A stretch of 64,000 nt of DNA from Oscillatoriaceae cyanobacterium Prado104 (GTDB taxonomy: Bacteria; Cyanobacteriota; Cyanobacteriia; Cyanobacteriales; Microcoleaceae), in contig JALOON010000052.1 in the NCBI GenBank assembly GCA_025454405.1, forward strand, positions 1-64,000, written 5' to 3'. The notes under the pieces are model-generated. The model worked only from the letters and a program-made list of their open reading frames with translations. It was not told the origin of the DNA and did no database searches. Below are positions 8,746 to 17,378 of the stretch, piece by piece. A program made the position numbers and the translations under genes. The stretch's first letter is position 1. Every line of letters begins with the position of its first letter.

Positions 8746-9639
8746 ATGAAATCCCAACAAGTCGAGCGCTCAAAGACCCTGGAAAATTCTCGCATTAATT
8801 TACAGGAATCTGCGGCAGCTAAAACTCCCCGCAAATTTGCTTTCACTTCAAAAACTCTCTTCTGGAGCGTGTTGTTTCTAGGAGCGATCGTACTGACTTT
8901 TATTTTACCTAAATTTTCAGCTTGGTACGGCAATCTCGCAGAGGTTTTCGGTAACATTCAAAATCCTTACTCTCAATGGTTGGAACAGCAAAATACCAGC
9001 AATCCATTAATCCTAATGCCATTGGCTTTCATCGGTGGATTAATCGCCAGTATTTCTCCCTGCATTTTGTCACTTCTGCCAGTCAATCTGAGCTATATCG
9101 GCACGTTGCAAATTACCTCCCGTCGGGCAGCATTTGCCAAAGCAGGATTGTTTGTCTTAGGTGTAGTGACAGTATTTAGTTTGTTCGGACTGTTTGCATC
9201 CTTTGCAGGGGCGGTATTGGTGGATTATCGAGGCTATTTCAATGTTGTTGTTGGTGCGATAATTTTGGTGATGGGACTTAGCTTTGCAGGACTAATTCAC
9301 CTACCTTTGCCGCAACCGACAGCTTCCATATCGATCGCTGGTCCCTACGGAGTTGGGTTAACCTTTGCTCTCGTCAGTTCCCCATGTTCCAGTCCGGTAT
9401 TGTTTGCTGTAATTGCCGCTGCCGCTGCCACAGGCTCTCAAGCAGTCAGCGTTATCACATTGGTAAGTTATGGATTTGGATACACGGCTGTCATCTTTTT
9501 TGCTAGTTTGTACGCCGGATTTATCAAGCAAAGTCGCGTACTTTTAGGTCAATCCGAATGGGTGATTCGGGCGGGCAGTGCAGCCCTGATTCTAGCTGGG
9601 GGTTTCTATCTTTTCAACGGTATTCGCTGGTTCTTTTAA
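8746..9639 (+). CDS. CcdA-like cytochrome c biogenesis/thiol transporter
   Basis: The protein has 297 residues. An N-terminal extension of about 35 polar residues precedes a hydrophobic segment (38-56), a loop, and a CcdA/DsbD transmembrane domain (about 88-295) with six helices. The two functional cysteines are visible in conserved settings: SISPCILSLLP (Cys106) and SSPCSSPVLF (Cys214). CcdA moves reducing equivalents from cytoplasmic thioredoxin across the membrane. The preceding lipoprotein with a WCSAC active site is the likely acceptor. The spacer of 332 bases contains a mobile repeat, so the genes may not be strictly co-transcribed. The start is the ATG at 8746; no other in-frame start is better. 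Confidence 0.85.
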   Translation: MKSQQVERSKTLENSRINLQESAAAKTPRKFAFTSKTLFWSVLFLGAIVLTFILPKFSAWYGNLAEVFGNIQNPYSQWLEQQNTSNPLILMPLAFIGGLIASISPCILSLLPVNLSYIGTLQITSRRAAFAKAGLFVLGVVTVFSLFGLFASFAGAVLVDYRGYFNVVVGAIILVMGLSFAGLIHLPLPQPTASISIAGPYGVGLTFALVSSPCSSPVLFAVIAAAAATGSQAVSVITLVSYGFGYTAVIFFASLYAGFIKQSRVLLGQSEWVIRAGSAALILAGGFYLFNGIRWFF

Positions 9640-9655
9640 CGAAATAAGAGTCGCT

Positions 9656-9758
9656 CTAGCAGTCATCAATCATTTGTAAATTTTTTTACCCCACCCCAAC
9701 CCGACCCTTATTAAGGCGATGGGGCAAGAGATTTACAAATCATTTGCGATCGCTATAT
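9656..9758. repeat. MITE-like repeat, family A copy 2
   Basis: The left end TAGCAGTCATCAATCATTTG and right end CAAATCATTTGCGATCGCTA are imperfectly complementary; the inside is C-rich (ACCCCACCCCAACCC ... GATGGGG). Copy 3 at about 25993-26091 is the same element in inverse orientation. Confidence 0.65.
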
Positions 9759-9917
9759 GATATTAAATCAATTCCGATCGAATTGACTCAAGTATAATTC
9801 ATGGGGGCAAATCCCAGAAAATTGAGTATAGTAGGCTCAAATGTATGTTTTTAAGACAGCTAATTTAAAATCAAAATTTTAAGCGAACGCGAAAAATATA
9901 TATATTAGGATAAATCC

Positions 9918-11816
9918 ATGAACTCAATAGCAACCACGATCGAACAGCTAGCAACTCTCAGCAACGCTCAATTCAAACAACAATATTTGCAGCAAAAACA
10001 AGGGATGCAAGCCTTGGCACAAATCTTGCCGCAAGTAGAGCAGCAAACTCTGGCTTGGCGCGCAGTTAAATTAGCTTTAAAAGTAAATTTAAAACTCGGA
10101 TCGAAGCTAGCAGGAACGATCAAGCCGGAGTTTCAACCAGAAATAGTCAGATTTATCGCTAAAATAAAAACTCCGCTACAGCTCAAAATTCAACTGCTGG
10201 GACTCACAAATTCCGACGCGGCAATTCCCATACTGCTCAAAGGATTGAAGCATCAAGATAGTGCCGTGCGCTGCCACTGCATCCGAGCCTTAGGGCAAAT
10301 TGGCTCCCGAACAGCAGTAATTCAATTAGCGCGCGCGCTCAACAGCGAAGATGCCCAAATTCGAGCTTGGGCGGCTTGGACTCTCGGAGAAATCGACTCA
10401 AAATTGGCCGCTACCGCCTTGCAAAAAGCTCTCAACCACCAAGCCGCGCGAGTCCGGGCTTGGGCTGTTTGGGCTTTGGGCAAAATTCACCCCGCCACAG
10501 CAGCCCGACCCCTGCTCGATGCCCTGAAACACGAAGATCCAGAAGTTCGCTGGCGGGCGGCGGTCAACTGCGGGAAAATCCGCTTGCAAGAGGCCGTTCC
10601 GGAGCTGCTCAACGCCCTGAAAGACGAAAACCACATCGTGCGCGCTAGGGCTGCTGTTGCTTTGGGAAAAATTGGCGATCGCTCTGCCGTGCCGCGCTTG
10701 GTAGAATTGTTCGATGACCCCGACTCCTATGCAGTTTCTTTGAGGGTGGCGGAAGCCCTGGGACAAATCGGGACAGAAACGGCTGTAACGGGCTTGCTGC
10801 AATCCCTCCACCATCACGACTCCGCCGTGCGCGGCAGTGCGGTTTCTGCTTTGGGAGAAATCCACAGCGAGGTGGCTGCGGTGGCGGTAATGCGCGCGCT
10901 TTCGGATGAAGACATCTTCGTGCGCGGCAGGGCTGCGGAAGCTTTGGGAAACATCGAGCCGCGAGGCGATGCGAACTTGCAGCAGGCGATCGCATCCGCA
11001 CTGGCGATCGCGATCGGCGATAGTGAATGTTACGTTCGGTGGAGAGTAGCTGCCGCTTTGGGGCAAATCGGGAATTCAGAGGCTGTAGCGGGCTTGGTGA
11101 GGCTGCTGGAAGACCAAAACTCAGGAGTGCGTCAAAGGGCGGTGAAATCTCTCGGTCAAATCCCTTCCGATGCTGCTGTTAGAGCTTTGGAGGCTGCTTT
11201 GGATCGGGGATTTGCCGACGTGCGGGCGCTGGCGGCACAACAGTTGCAAAACTCGGGCATTGAGGAAGAAATAGATCTGCTGGCACAGGCAGATTCTCCA
11301 GCTAGCAAACTGCCGAAAATCGTCATTGCTGCCGAAGCAGATGCCAGCGAGTACATTCTCAACCGCAGGGCGGGCCCAGAACTCCAATACCTGATCTCGA
11401 TCGGCAATCCAGGCATCGCCGAACCCATAATTTTTCGCCAAGTCCCGCACCGACTGCAGCTGGAATTTAACGACATCGACACCCCTGTTGATGACCCCGA
11501 CTGCGTTTTGCCCTCAAGGGAGGACGTGGTAAAAATTATCGATTTTGCCCTCAAAATGTCCCCGCAGCAGAATATTTTACTCGTCTGCTGTCAAAGTGGA
11601 ATCAGCCGTTCTGCGGCTTGTGCCTTGACGGCCTGCGCTGCGGTGCTGGGCCGGGGCAAAGAACGAGAAGCATGGGCTCTGGTGCTGGCGACTAGGCCTC
11701 AAGCCAGACCCAATCAATGGATTGTCGAACTGGCTGATGAAATTTTGGGCAGAAACGGCAAGTTAGCAGTCGCTATTGACAATCCGCAGCCGGAATTGCG
11801 ATCGATCGAGCATTAG
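9918..11816 (+). CDS. HEAT-repeat protein fused to a tyrosine-phosphatase domain
   Basis: The protein has 632 residues. From about 90 to 450 it consists of roughly eleven to twelve HEAT/PBS-lyase-like repeats of about 31 residues, each with a core such as VRARAAVALGKIGDRSAVPRL. From about 470 to 625 a second domain appears: LQYLISIGNPG, HRLQLEFNDID, IIDFALKM, then VCCQSGISRS, a CX5R phosphatase loop with Cys558 and Arg564, and RPQARPNQWIVELADEILGR. This order matches the small bacterial tyrosine phosphatase family common in rhizobia and proteobacteria. The general Asp would lie in the LEFNDIDTP segment. HEAT-like repeats in cyanobacteria often act as bilin lyases or docking scaffolds, so I infer a targeted protein phosphatase. 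The last residues face the TonB-like gene convergently, with a gap of 35 bases. Confidence 0.85.
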   Translation: MNSIATTIEQLATLSNAQFKQQYLQQKQGMQALAQILPQVEQQTLAWRAVKLALKVNLKLGSKLAGTIKPEFQPEIVRFIAKIKTPLQLKIQLLGLTNSDAAIPILLKGLKHQDSAVRCHCIRALGQIGSRTAVIQLARALNSEDAQIRAWAAWTLGEIDSKLAATALQKALNHQAARVRAWAVWALGKIHPATAARPLLDALKHEDPEVRWRAAVNCGKIRLQEAVPELLNALKDENHIVRARAAVALGKIGDRSAVPRLVELFDDPDSYAVSLRVAEALGQIGTETAVTGLLQSLHHHDSAVRGSAVSALGEIHSEVAAVAVMRALSDEDIFVRGRAAEALGNIEPRGDANLQQAIASALAIAIGDSECYVRWRVAAALGQIGNSEAVAGLVRLLEDQNSGVRQRAVKSLGQIPSDAAVRALEAALDRGFADVRALAAQQLQNSGIEEEIDLLAQADSPASKLPKIVIAAEADASEYILNRRAGPELQYLISIGNPGIAEPIIFRQVPHRLQLEFNDIDTPVDDPDCVLPSREDVVKIIDFALKMSPQQNILLVCCQSGISRSAACALTACAAVLGRGKEREAWALVLATRPQARPNQWIVELADEILGRNGKLAVAIDNPQPELRSIEH

Positions 11817-11851
11817 CAAATTTCAAATCGGGCAGCGACGCACCCCACTAG

Positions 11852-13534
11852 CTAGCTTGCGCCAGAAGGTGCCGGCGCTGGAGTCTGTTCGGGCGCGGGA
11901 GATGGTGCGACTTCTGACGCTGGAGTCTGTTCGGGCGCGGCAGAAGGTGAGGCCTCCGGTGTTGGAGAGGGTTCAGCAACAGGTGCCGGAGACTCTTCGA
12001 TCGCCGGTGACGGTTCGGCAACAGGTGCCGGAGATGGTTCGATCGCCGGTGACGGTTCGGCAGCAGGTGCCGGAGATGGTTCGGGTGCGGGCGTCGCACG
12101 CTGTACGGGGGCGGGCTGCGGTTGGGGTGATGTTTGCTGTGCCGGACTTGGTTTCGGCAGGGGTGACGGTCGCTGTACGGGGGCTGGTTTTGCCTCCTTT
12201 TCAAAATTCGGTTTCACTTGGGCCGGGGGTGGGGACGGCCGTTGATTTGTTGGCGGCTCTTGGACTGGGGCTGGGGCAGGAGACGCCGGGCCGAGCGGTT
12301 GAGCCTGCGTTGGTGCCGGGGAACGGGTGGGAGGAGTGCCACCGCAAATTTTGGTATCGTACTTAAATTCGATCGCTACTTGATAAAGCCTGTGAGTGCT
12401 GCTGGGTGAAAATCTCGTGGCCGGATCGATCAGAGTTCTTCTCGCTGCATCGTCGAGAATTGCTGAACCTGTCGAGGCGATCGCCCCATCAGCAGGCAAT
12501 GCTACCAGCGCCCCTTGGGGGTTGACAACTGCGCCAAATACTGCTACTCCTTCCAACTTTTGCGAGCAAGCTTCTGTCGGATAAGGCACATTTACAGGAG
12601 TCGGCCCGGTCATTTCTAAGTTGGGATAAGCCCGTTTGAAGTTTTCAAACAAAGCAATATATTTTTCCGTTGCAGCGAGTTGTTCCTCTCTGTTGGCAGG
12701 CAAGCCAGAACCCGGTTGGAGCCTGCGCTGTTGGGCTTCAAATTGTTGTCTTCTAGCAATTTCTTCGGGAGTTTCGGGAAATTGACCCCTTTTATTCGGA
12801 TCTTTTTGAGTCAATCTTGGCACTCGATCGCCCGATTCGGAACTCCTCGGACCGATGGGAAACTCGGGGGTAAACACAGGAGCCCCATCTGGAAATAGCG
12901 GCAGCCTACCTTGAGCGTTGCGCAGCCTTTCGAGGGCTTCTCCTTCATCCAGAGAACCTGGATTTGCGGGGGGTTGAAACTGCGGTGTCAGAGATGGAGG
13001 CGGCGGAATGTTGCGATCGAAATCGCTGGGCAGGGGCGGGACAATTAAATTGGGGGGCTGCTGCAAAATCACCGCCGGTGGTTTTGGTGGCGGGCTTTTG
13101 GGAATCGCGGCTTGGGGTGTCGGGGGCAGTGGGGTGTTGAAGTTGGGCGCGGGGAGAGGACCTGGAGAGAAAAAGCCTGGGGGCGGCATTCCCGGAGGCA
13201 GGGCGGGCAAGTCAATTGCTGGAGGTGCAGGCGGCAAGGGCGGGGTTAAGTTGGTGCGCGGCAGGGGAAGCGGCGCGAAGGAAAATGGGGAATTGTTGGA
13301 GGGTTTGGCTGGGATTGTTTGCGGCAGGCGGCCGACTTCCGCAGGAGTTAGCTCGATCACCCCTACTGAACCCGGTCGATTTTTTGAATTTGGGTCGCCG
13401 TAAATTAAATTTGAGATTGTCGGAGCGCTTACTCCGAGCACTCCGTGAAGGCTCACAGAAGCCAGGGCTGCCCACCATAAGGGCTGGCGCAGCGGTTCGG
13501 TAAGGGAGTTGGCGAAGGAGGAAGAGTCAGTCAT
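11852..13534 (-). CDS. TonB-like proline-rich envelope protein
   Basis: The protein has 560 residues. A short polar N terminus precedes one transmembrane helix (about 20-42, WWAALASVSLHGVLGVSA). A very Pro-rich region follows (about 65-210), then a charged linker, and a TonB C-terminal-like domain at about 315-400 with EGVAVFGAVVNPQG, LDDAARRTL and YQVAIEFKYD. Unusually it does not end there: about 150 residues of PAP/PSPAPE repeats (EPSPA, APEQTPA) complete the protein. The inferred role is energy or force transfer from an inner-membrane motor to an outer-membrane transporter, but no ExbB/ExbD or receptor gene is in the window. Several open frames on the other strand here are produced by the repetitive GC-rich composition and are not genes. 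Confidence 0.78.
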   Translation of the reverse strand: MTDSSSFANSLTEPLRQPLWWAALASVSLHGVLGVSAPTISNLIYGDPNSKNRPGSVGVIELTPAEVGRLPQTIPAKPSNNSPFSFAPLPLPRTNLTPPLPPAPPAIDLPALPPGMPPPGFFSPGPLPAPNFNTPLPPTPQAAIPKSPPPKPPAVILQQPPNLIVPPLPSDFDRNIPPPPSLTPQFQPPANPGSLDEGEALERLRNAQGRLPLFPDGAPVFTPEFPIGPRSSESGDRVPRLTQKDPNKRGQFPETPEEIARRQQFEAQQRRLQPGSGLPANREEQLAATEKYIALFENFKRAYPNLEMTGPTPVNVPYPTEACSQKLEGVAVFGAVVNPQGALVALPADGAIASTGSAILDDAARRTLIDPATRFSPSSTHRLYQVAIEFKYDTKICGGTPPTRSPAPTQAQPLGPASPAPAPVQEPPTNQRPSPPPAQVKPNFEKEAKPAPVQRPSPLPKPSPAQQTSPQPQPAPVQRATPAPEPSPAPAAEPSPAIEPSPAPVAEPSPAIEESPAPVAEPSPTPEASPSAAPEQTPASEVAPSPAPEQTPAPAPSGAS

Positions 13535-13770
13535 TGAGATTTGGGATTTTAGATTTTAGATTTTAGATTTGCGAACTATATTTTTTATTTCGATATAGTT
13601 TTAATTGCCGTCGGTTTGACGAAATTAAAGGTGTAATTTTAGCACGATCGGGCATGGCAGCGGCGAGCGATCGCGATTCACCGATACAGACTGCGGTGCG
13701 ACAGATCGCTCTACATGATTAAACGCGAACCATCAGCTCGATCGCTCGCCGTTGCCAATTTTGTTACCAA

Positions 13771-14250
13771 CTACCACCGATACCGATAGAGTTTAAACGG
13801 AGCCCCTTCGACACTGAACAGGTCGATCGGGTAAATAGGAGCCCCGCTAGCCATGTACTGAAATATCTCCCGAACTTCTTCCCCACGCAGCGACAACTGG
13901 TCTAATTCTTGAAGAGAGTACCAGCCAGCGCACAAAGTATGTTCGTCCGGCTTGCTCTTGGGCGGCTTCTTATCTGCGGGACGGGCTACAAAAATCACTC
14001 TCAGGCGCACGTTACCCTTGGGCATTACCGTATGTTCGACCCTGAGAATTCCCTCAACGATCACGCTAATGCCAGCTTCCTCGACAGTATTGCGTTGGGC
14101 TGCTTCGAGCAAAGTCTCCCCTTTTTCCACTCGCCCTGCGGGGAGATACCACTGCTGCTCGTACTTGCGCTCTTGTACCAGTAGAAAACGGTCTTCTAGG
14201 TGAACAACAACCAGGGTAAAATACCATGTTGCAATCGGCTCGCGAGCCAT
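13771..14250 (-). CDS. NUDIX hydrolase with altered Nudix box
   Basis: The protein has 159 residues if it starts at the ATG at 14250; a GTG at 14292 would add 14 residues (PLVKLFGCGTSTY) and has no ribosome site, so the start is uncertain. Residues 39-61 are the Nudix box GRVEKGETLLEAAQRN followed by TVEEAGI. The two metal-binding Glu of the EE pair (57, 58) are present, but the first Glu of the REUXEE core is Asn (residue 54). The rest of the fold is well kept (WYFTLVVVHLEDRFLLVQER). NUDIX enzymes cleave nucleoside diphosphates linked to another group; the substrate here cannot be read. It is a single-gene unit. Confidence 0.8.
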   Translation of the reverse strand: MAREPIATWYFTLVVVHLEDRFLLVQERKYEQQWYLPAGRVEKGETLLEAAQRNTVEEAGISVIVEGILRVEHTVMPKGNVRLRVIFVARPADKKPPKSKPDEHTLCAGWYSLQELDQLSLRGEEVREIFQYMASGAPIYPIDLFSVEGAPFKLYRYRW

Positions 14251-14502
14251 ATAAGTAGATGTTCCACAACCAAAGAGTTTAACGAGCGGCACCGCTATAA
14301 GGTGCTGTTAGCAATCCACAGGATGCTTTGGCAAGCACCTTTAGGCTTGAAAAATTTATCGTAGCATCCCCCGTCGCCAAATCTCAAATCTCAAATCTAA
14401 AATTTAACGTGCTTGTGGTGCAGTGCATCAATTAATCTTTAACTGCGTTGATATACTCCCTGCTGTAGATTAGATTAGACATCTGGTAAACAACTGTTGA
14501 TA

Positions 14503-14600
14503 CTCCCCAGCCCTAAAGGGAAGGGGATTCTTGAACAGCCCATAACCGGACTTTCAAAGGCACAATCAAAGTACCCCTACTGATTCCGCTTAGATTTAAC
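14503..14600 (-). pseudogene. Possible IS200/IS605 right-end remnant
   Basis: CTCCCCAGCCCTAAAGGG followed by AAGGGGATTC resembles the hairpin next to the intact tnpB 3' end at 29.5 kb, where CTCCCCAGCC and GTGGGGATTC pair. Reading to the left from 14600 gives a short peptide ending in a TnpB-like tail (VQESPSL). No catalytic part remains. The evidence is weak. Confidence 0.3.
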
Positions 14601-14626
14601 CAAGCTCGATCGCGGTAGCTGGGGGA

Positions 14627-14690
14627 GGGCGTACTATTTGGACATAAAATCTTGGTTTTTTGCATAAATTGTCGCTCAAATAGTACGCCC
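14627..14690. repeat. 64-bp element with perfect 14-bp inverted ends
   Basis: GGGCGTACTATTTG and CAAATAGTACGCCC are exact complements around a 36-bp AT-rich interior. The flanks are unrelated spacer. It could be a very small mobile repeat or a strong cruciform or terminator-like hairpin. Confidence 0.6.
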
Positions 14691-14816
14691 CTACATCGAT
14701 CGAACAGCCAAAGATTCTTTTTAAAAGATGTCTGTTGCACGGCCGATTTGGTCTTTTGCTTTTTGAAGTTAAGTTGATATCAACGGACATTGCGATGTCC
14801 TTACCTGCAACTTAAT

Positions 14817-16913
14817 TTAAATCCGCGTTTGACTTTGCAAAATTTGTGCCAACAGTTGCTCTTGAGTTTTCGCTGGTTCTTTGCAAGTCAAACACTGGCA
14901 AACTAAACCGATCGTTCCTTCAGGCAAATCGGTTTCAACCTGAAAAACAGTTGTCGGATAATACTGCGAAATTAACTCAGAAATTCGCTCGATCGAACTG
15001 CGAATTAAAGTAGAATGCCTGTACCAATCGAGAGCCGAAATCAAGCTCGGACAAGCTTGCGGAGAATCTTTGACAATACTGCTAAAAGCTTGCAAGCCCC
15101 GTTCGGCTCGATCGAGATATTCCAAATTCGGCCCCAGCATTGCTAACCGCACCAAAGACGCGATCGCAATGCCATTAGCTGACGGAGTTGCATTGTCCGT
15201 ATAGCTGCGTTCCCGCACCAACAAATCCCCGCTAGCATCGCTAGCAGTATTGTAATATCCTCCTAATTCCTCGCTCCACAAAAACTCATCAAACTCTGCT
15301 TGCACCCGCACGGCTTTTTCCCACCAAAACTGAGAATTCGGCAACTGCTGCGCCCCTTCCAGATTTTCTGATGTCAAACTTGCTTGATGCAAATCTAATA
15401 GAGCTTTCACAAACAAAGCATAATCCTCAGACTGCGCCGCTACCGCAGATTTTCCGTCATAATTCAGCCGCTGGAACCGCCCGTTTTCCCACTGATTGTC
15501 TAGCATAAAATTAGCAGCTTTGACCGCCAATTCCAAATATTCTAGGTTGCCAAAAACCGCCGCTGCCCTCGCCAAACCGGAAATCATTAAGCTGTTCCAA
15601 GCAGCGATCGCTTTTGTATCAGTGACCGCCGGAATTCTTTCCGGCCAACTGTCGTTTTTAGCTTCTTGATTGTTGCGTGCCGGGGGAAAAGTTTTCACCG
15701 TCTCGGGACTGCCACCGTAGCGCGCTGCGAATAATTTCGCTAAAGCTATTTCAACTGTTTCGCTTAGTTTGCCCGGATGGCGGCGCTGCAATACGTTCTT
15801 GCCTTCAAAATTGCCGCTGCGGCTGACAGTAAATTGTTCTTGAATTGCTACTAATTCTTCAGCAGTTAACAGTTGTTCTAGTTCGGCGTAAGTCCAAACA
15901 TAAAATGCTCCTTCTTCCGGTTCGACTTCCCCAGCAGTGGTAAAACTATCGGCATCCTGCGCCGCGTAAAAATACCCTTCAGGTGCCGTCATTTCTCGTT
16001 TCAACCATTCTACCGTCCCGGCGATCGCGCGTTCAAAAGCCGGTTCTCGCACTCCCGCACTCCACAAATTCGCCAAATATTCAACAATTTGACCGTTGTC
16101 GTAGAGCATTTTTTCAAAGTGCGGCACCGTCCAAGTCGGATCGACAGTGTAGCGGTGAAAGCCCCCGGCTACATGGTCGTAAATGCCGCCCAACGCTAAA
16201 TCCAATCCCCGCTGGGTGCAAGCTTCCTTGCTGTCGTGTTTCGCCGATGCAAAATCAAATCGCATTCCCCGCAGCGCTAATTCAGCATAGGGCATCATCG
16301 GAAAACTCGGGCCGTAGTCGCGGGCGGCGATGATTCCCGTGTTGAGCTCTAAACCTTTTTGGAAAATTTCGCGATTTAATTCGCCGGAATTTCCCGATAG
16401 CATCGCAGACTGCTGTAAATTGCCTAAGATTTCTTGTTTGAAAGTTTGCAGTTTGCCTTTTTCCGTGTCGTAAAAGCGGCGGATGGCTTGCAAAACTTCT
16501 AAAAATCCGGGGCGTCCGTAACGCGGTTCTACGGGGAAATAAGTACCGCCGTAGAAGGGAACTCGTTCGTCTGGGGTGAGAAAAATATTCAGGGGCCACC
16601 CGCCTTGACCGATCATCATTTGCAGCGCTTGCATGTAGATGCTGTCGATGTCCGGGCGTTCTTCGCGATCGACCTTAATCGGCAAAAAGTGCGAGTTCAT
16701 GTATTCGGCGATCGCGCTATTAGAAAATGCTTCTCCTTCCATTACCGTACACCAGTGACAGCTCGAATAGCCGATCGACAGGAAAATCGGTTTGTTTTGG
16801 CTGCTGGCTGTTGCTAAAGCTTCGTCGCACCAAGGCCACCAGTCGATCGGATTTTCCGCGTGTTTGCGCAGGTAAAGGCTTTGAGCTCGGGCAAGACGGT
16901 TGACCATAATCAC
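14817..16913 (-). CDS. DUF255 thioredoxin-domain protein (YyaL/SPATA20-like)
   Basis: The protein has about 697 residues. Counted from the ATG at 16907, the N-terminal thioredoxin-like domain begins with the family signature NRLARAQSLYLRKHAENPID and has CHWC at Cys50/Cys53 in SSCHWCTVMEGEAFSN. Residues about 200-690 form an (alpha/alpha)6-barrel resembling glycosidases and N-acylglucosamine epimerases (AGGFHRYTVDPTWTVPHFEK, MLYDNGQ). A GTG at 16913 has a slightly better spaced AGG; both starts are possible. The function of the family is not established; a redox-linked role is inferred from CxxC. The first ~45 codons are also present in a decayed second copy at 18341-18457, left by a tandem duplication. 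Confidence 0.85.
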   Translation of the reverse strand: MIMVNRLARAQSLYLRKHAENPIDWWPWCDEALATASSQNKPIFLSIGYSSCHWCTVMEGEAFSNSAIAEYMNSHFLPIKVDREERPDIDSIYMQALQMMIGQGGWPLNIFLTPDERVPFYGGTYFPVEPRYGRPGFLEVLQAIRRFYDTEKGKLQTFKQEILGNLQQSAMLSGNSGELNREIFQKGLELNTGIIAARDYGPSFPMMPYAELALRGMRFDFASAKHDSKEACTQRGLDLALGGIYDHVAGGFHRYTVDPTWTVPHFEKMLYDNGQIVEYLANLWSAGVREPAFERAIAGTVEWLKREMTAPEGYFYAAQDADSFTTAGEVEPEEGAFYVWTYAELEQLLTAEELVAIQEQFTVSRSGNFEGKNVLQRRHPGKLSETVEIALAKLFAARYGGSPETVKTFPPARNNQEAKNDSWPERIPAVTDTKAIAAWNSLMISGLARAAAVFGNLEYLELAVKAANFMLDNQWENGRFQRLNYDGKSAVAAQSEDYALFVKALLDLHQASLTSENLEGAQQLPNSQFWWEKAVRVQAEFDEFLWSEELGGYYNTASDASGDLLVRERSYTDNATPSANGIAIASLVRLAMLGPNLEYLDRAERGLQAFSSIVKDSPQACPSLISALDWYRHSTLIRSSIERISELISQYYPTTVFQVETDLPEGTIGLVCQCLTCKEPAKTQEQLLAQILQSQTRI

Positions 16914-17266
16914 ATTTACCTTAACTCGTAGTGAGCAAGCTTGTTAGTTCTCTAGCAGTGTAGCGCTTTGGTGCCGAAAGGTGGAAGCCTTACACATCAA
17001 CCGTTTTAGAAAATTTAATGCCGGGAGGCGCGATCGTCCCGACGAGCCAAAATCCGAATTAGTTATCCCTTTTATCGATCGGCTCTTGAAATCTGTTCTC
17101 AGCTAAATAATGCTGGAAAACATTAGAAAATAGATGAGTTAACCGCAACGCAAACTAATAAATAAAAGGGGTATTGATGCCGGATAAATTGTCGAACTAC
17201 AGGCTAAAGTATAGTCTCATAATATATAAAGATCTGCCAAAGTAAATGATAATTTTACCTACAAAC

Positions 17267-17283
17267 TTCATCCAATCTTCATC
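17267..17283 (+). promoter_or_regulatory. Direct repeat TTCATC with 11-bp period (possible operator)
   Basis: TTCATC occurs twice with starts 11 bases apart and ends nine bases before the -35 hexamer. The same arrangement is kept upstream of the paralogue (18984-19000, TTCATC/TTCACC). An 11-bp direct repeat next to -35 is typical of OmpR/PhoB-type activator sites; the regulator is unknown. Confidence 0.45.
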
Positions 17284-17292
17284 AAAAACATA

Positions 17293-17321
17293 TTGCATTA
17301 ACCTGCGGTTCGTTTTATATT
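17293..17321 (+). promoter_or_regulatory. Sigma70-type promoter of PEP-CTERM gene 1
   Basis: TTGCAT and TATATT are separated by 17 bases. The start of the coding region follows about 57 bases later, with an AGAGGA ribosome site before the ATG at 17379. Confidence 0.55.
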
Positions 17322-17378
17322 AAATGTGTCGAGGAAAGAAACCTAAGTTCAGCCAACTCAAACATAGAGGAATCAACG

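Noticed and set aside
11776..12366. 196-codon open frame opposite the TonB-like gene
   Set aside because: Periodic Val/Arg/Gly peptides are the antisense of the PSPAPE repeats.
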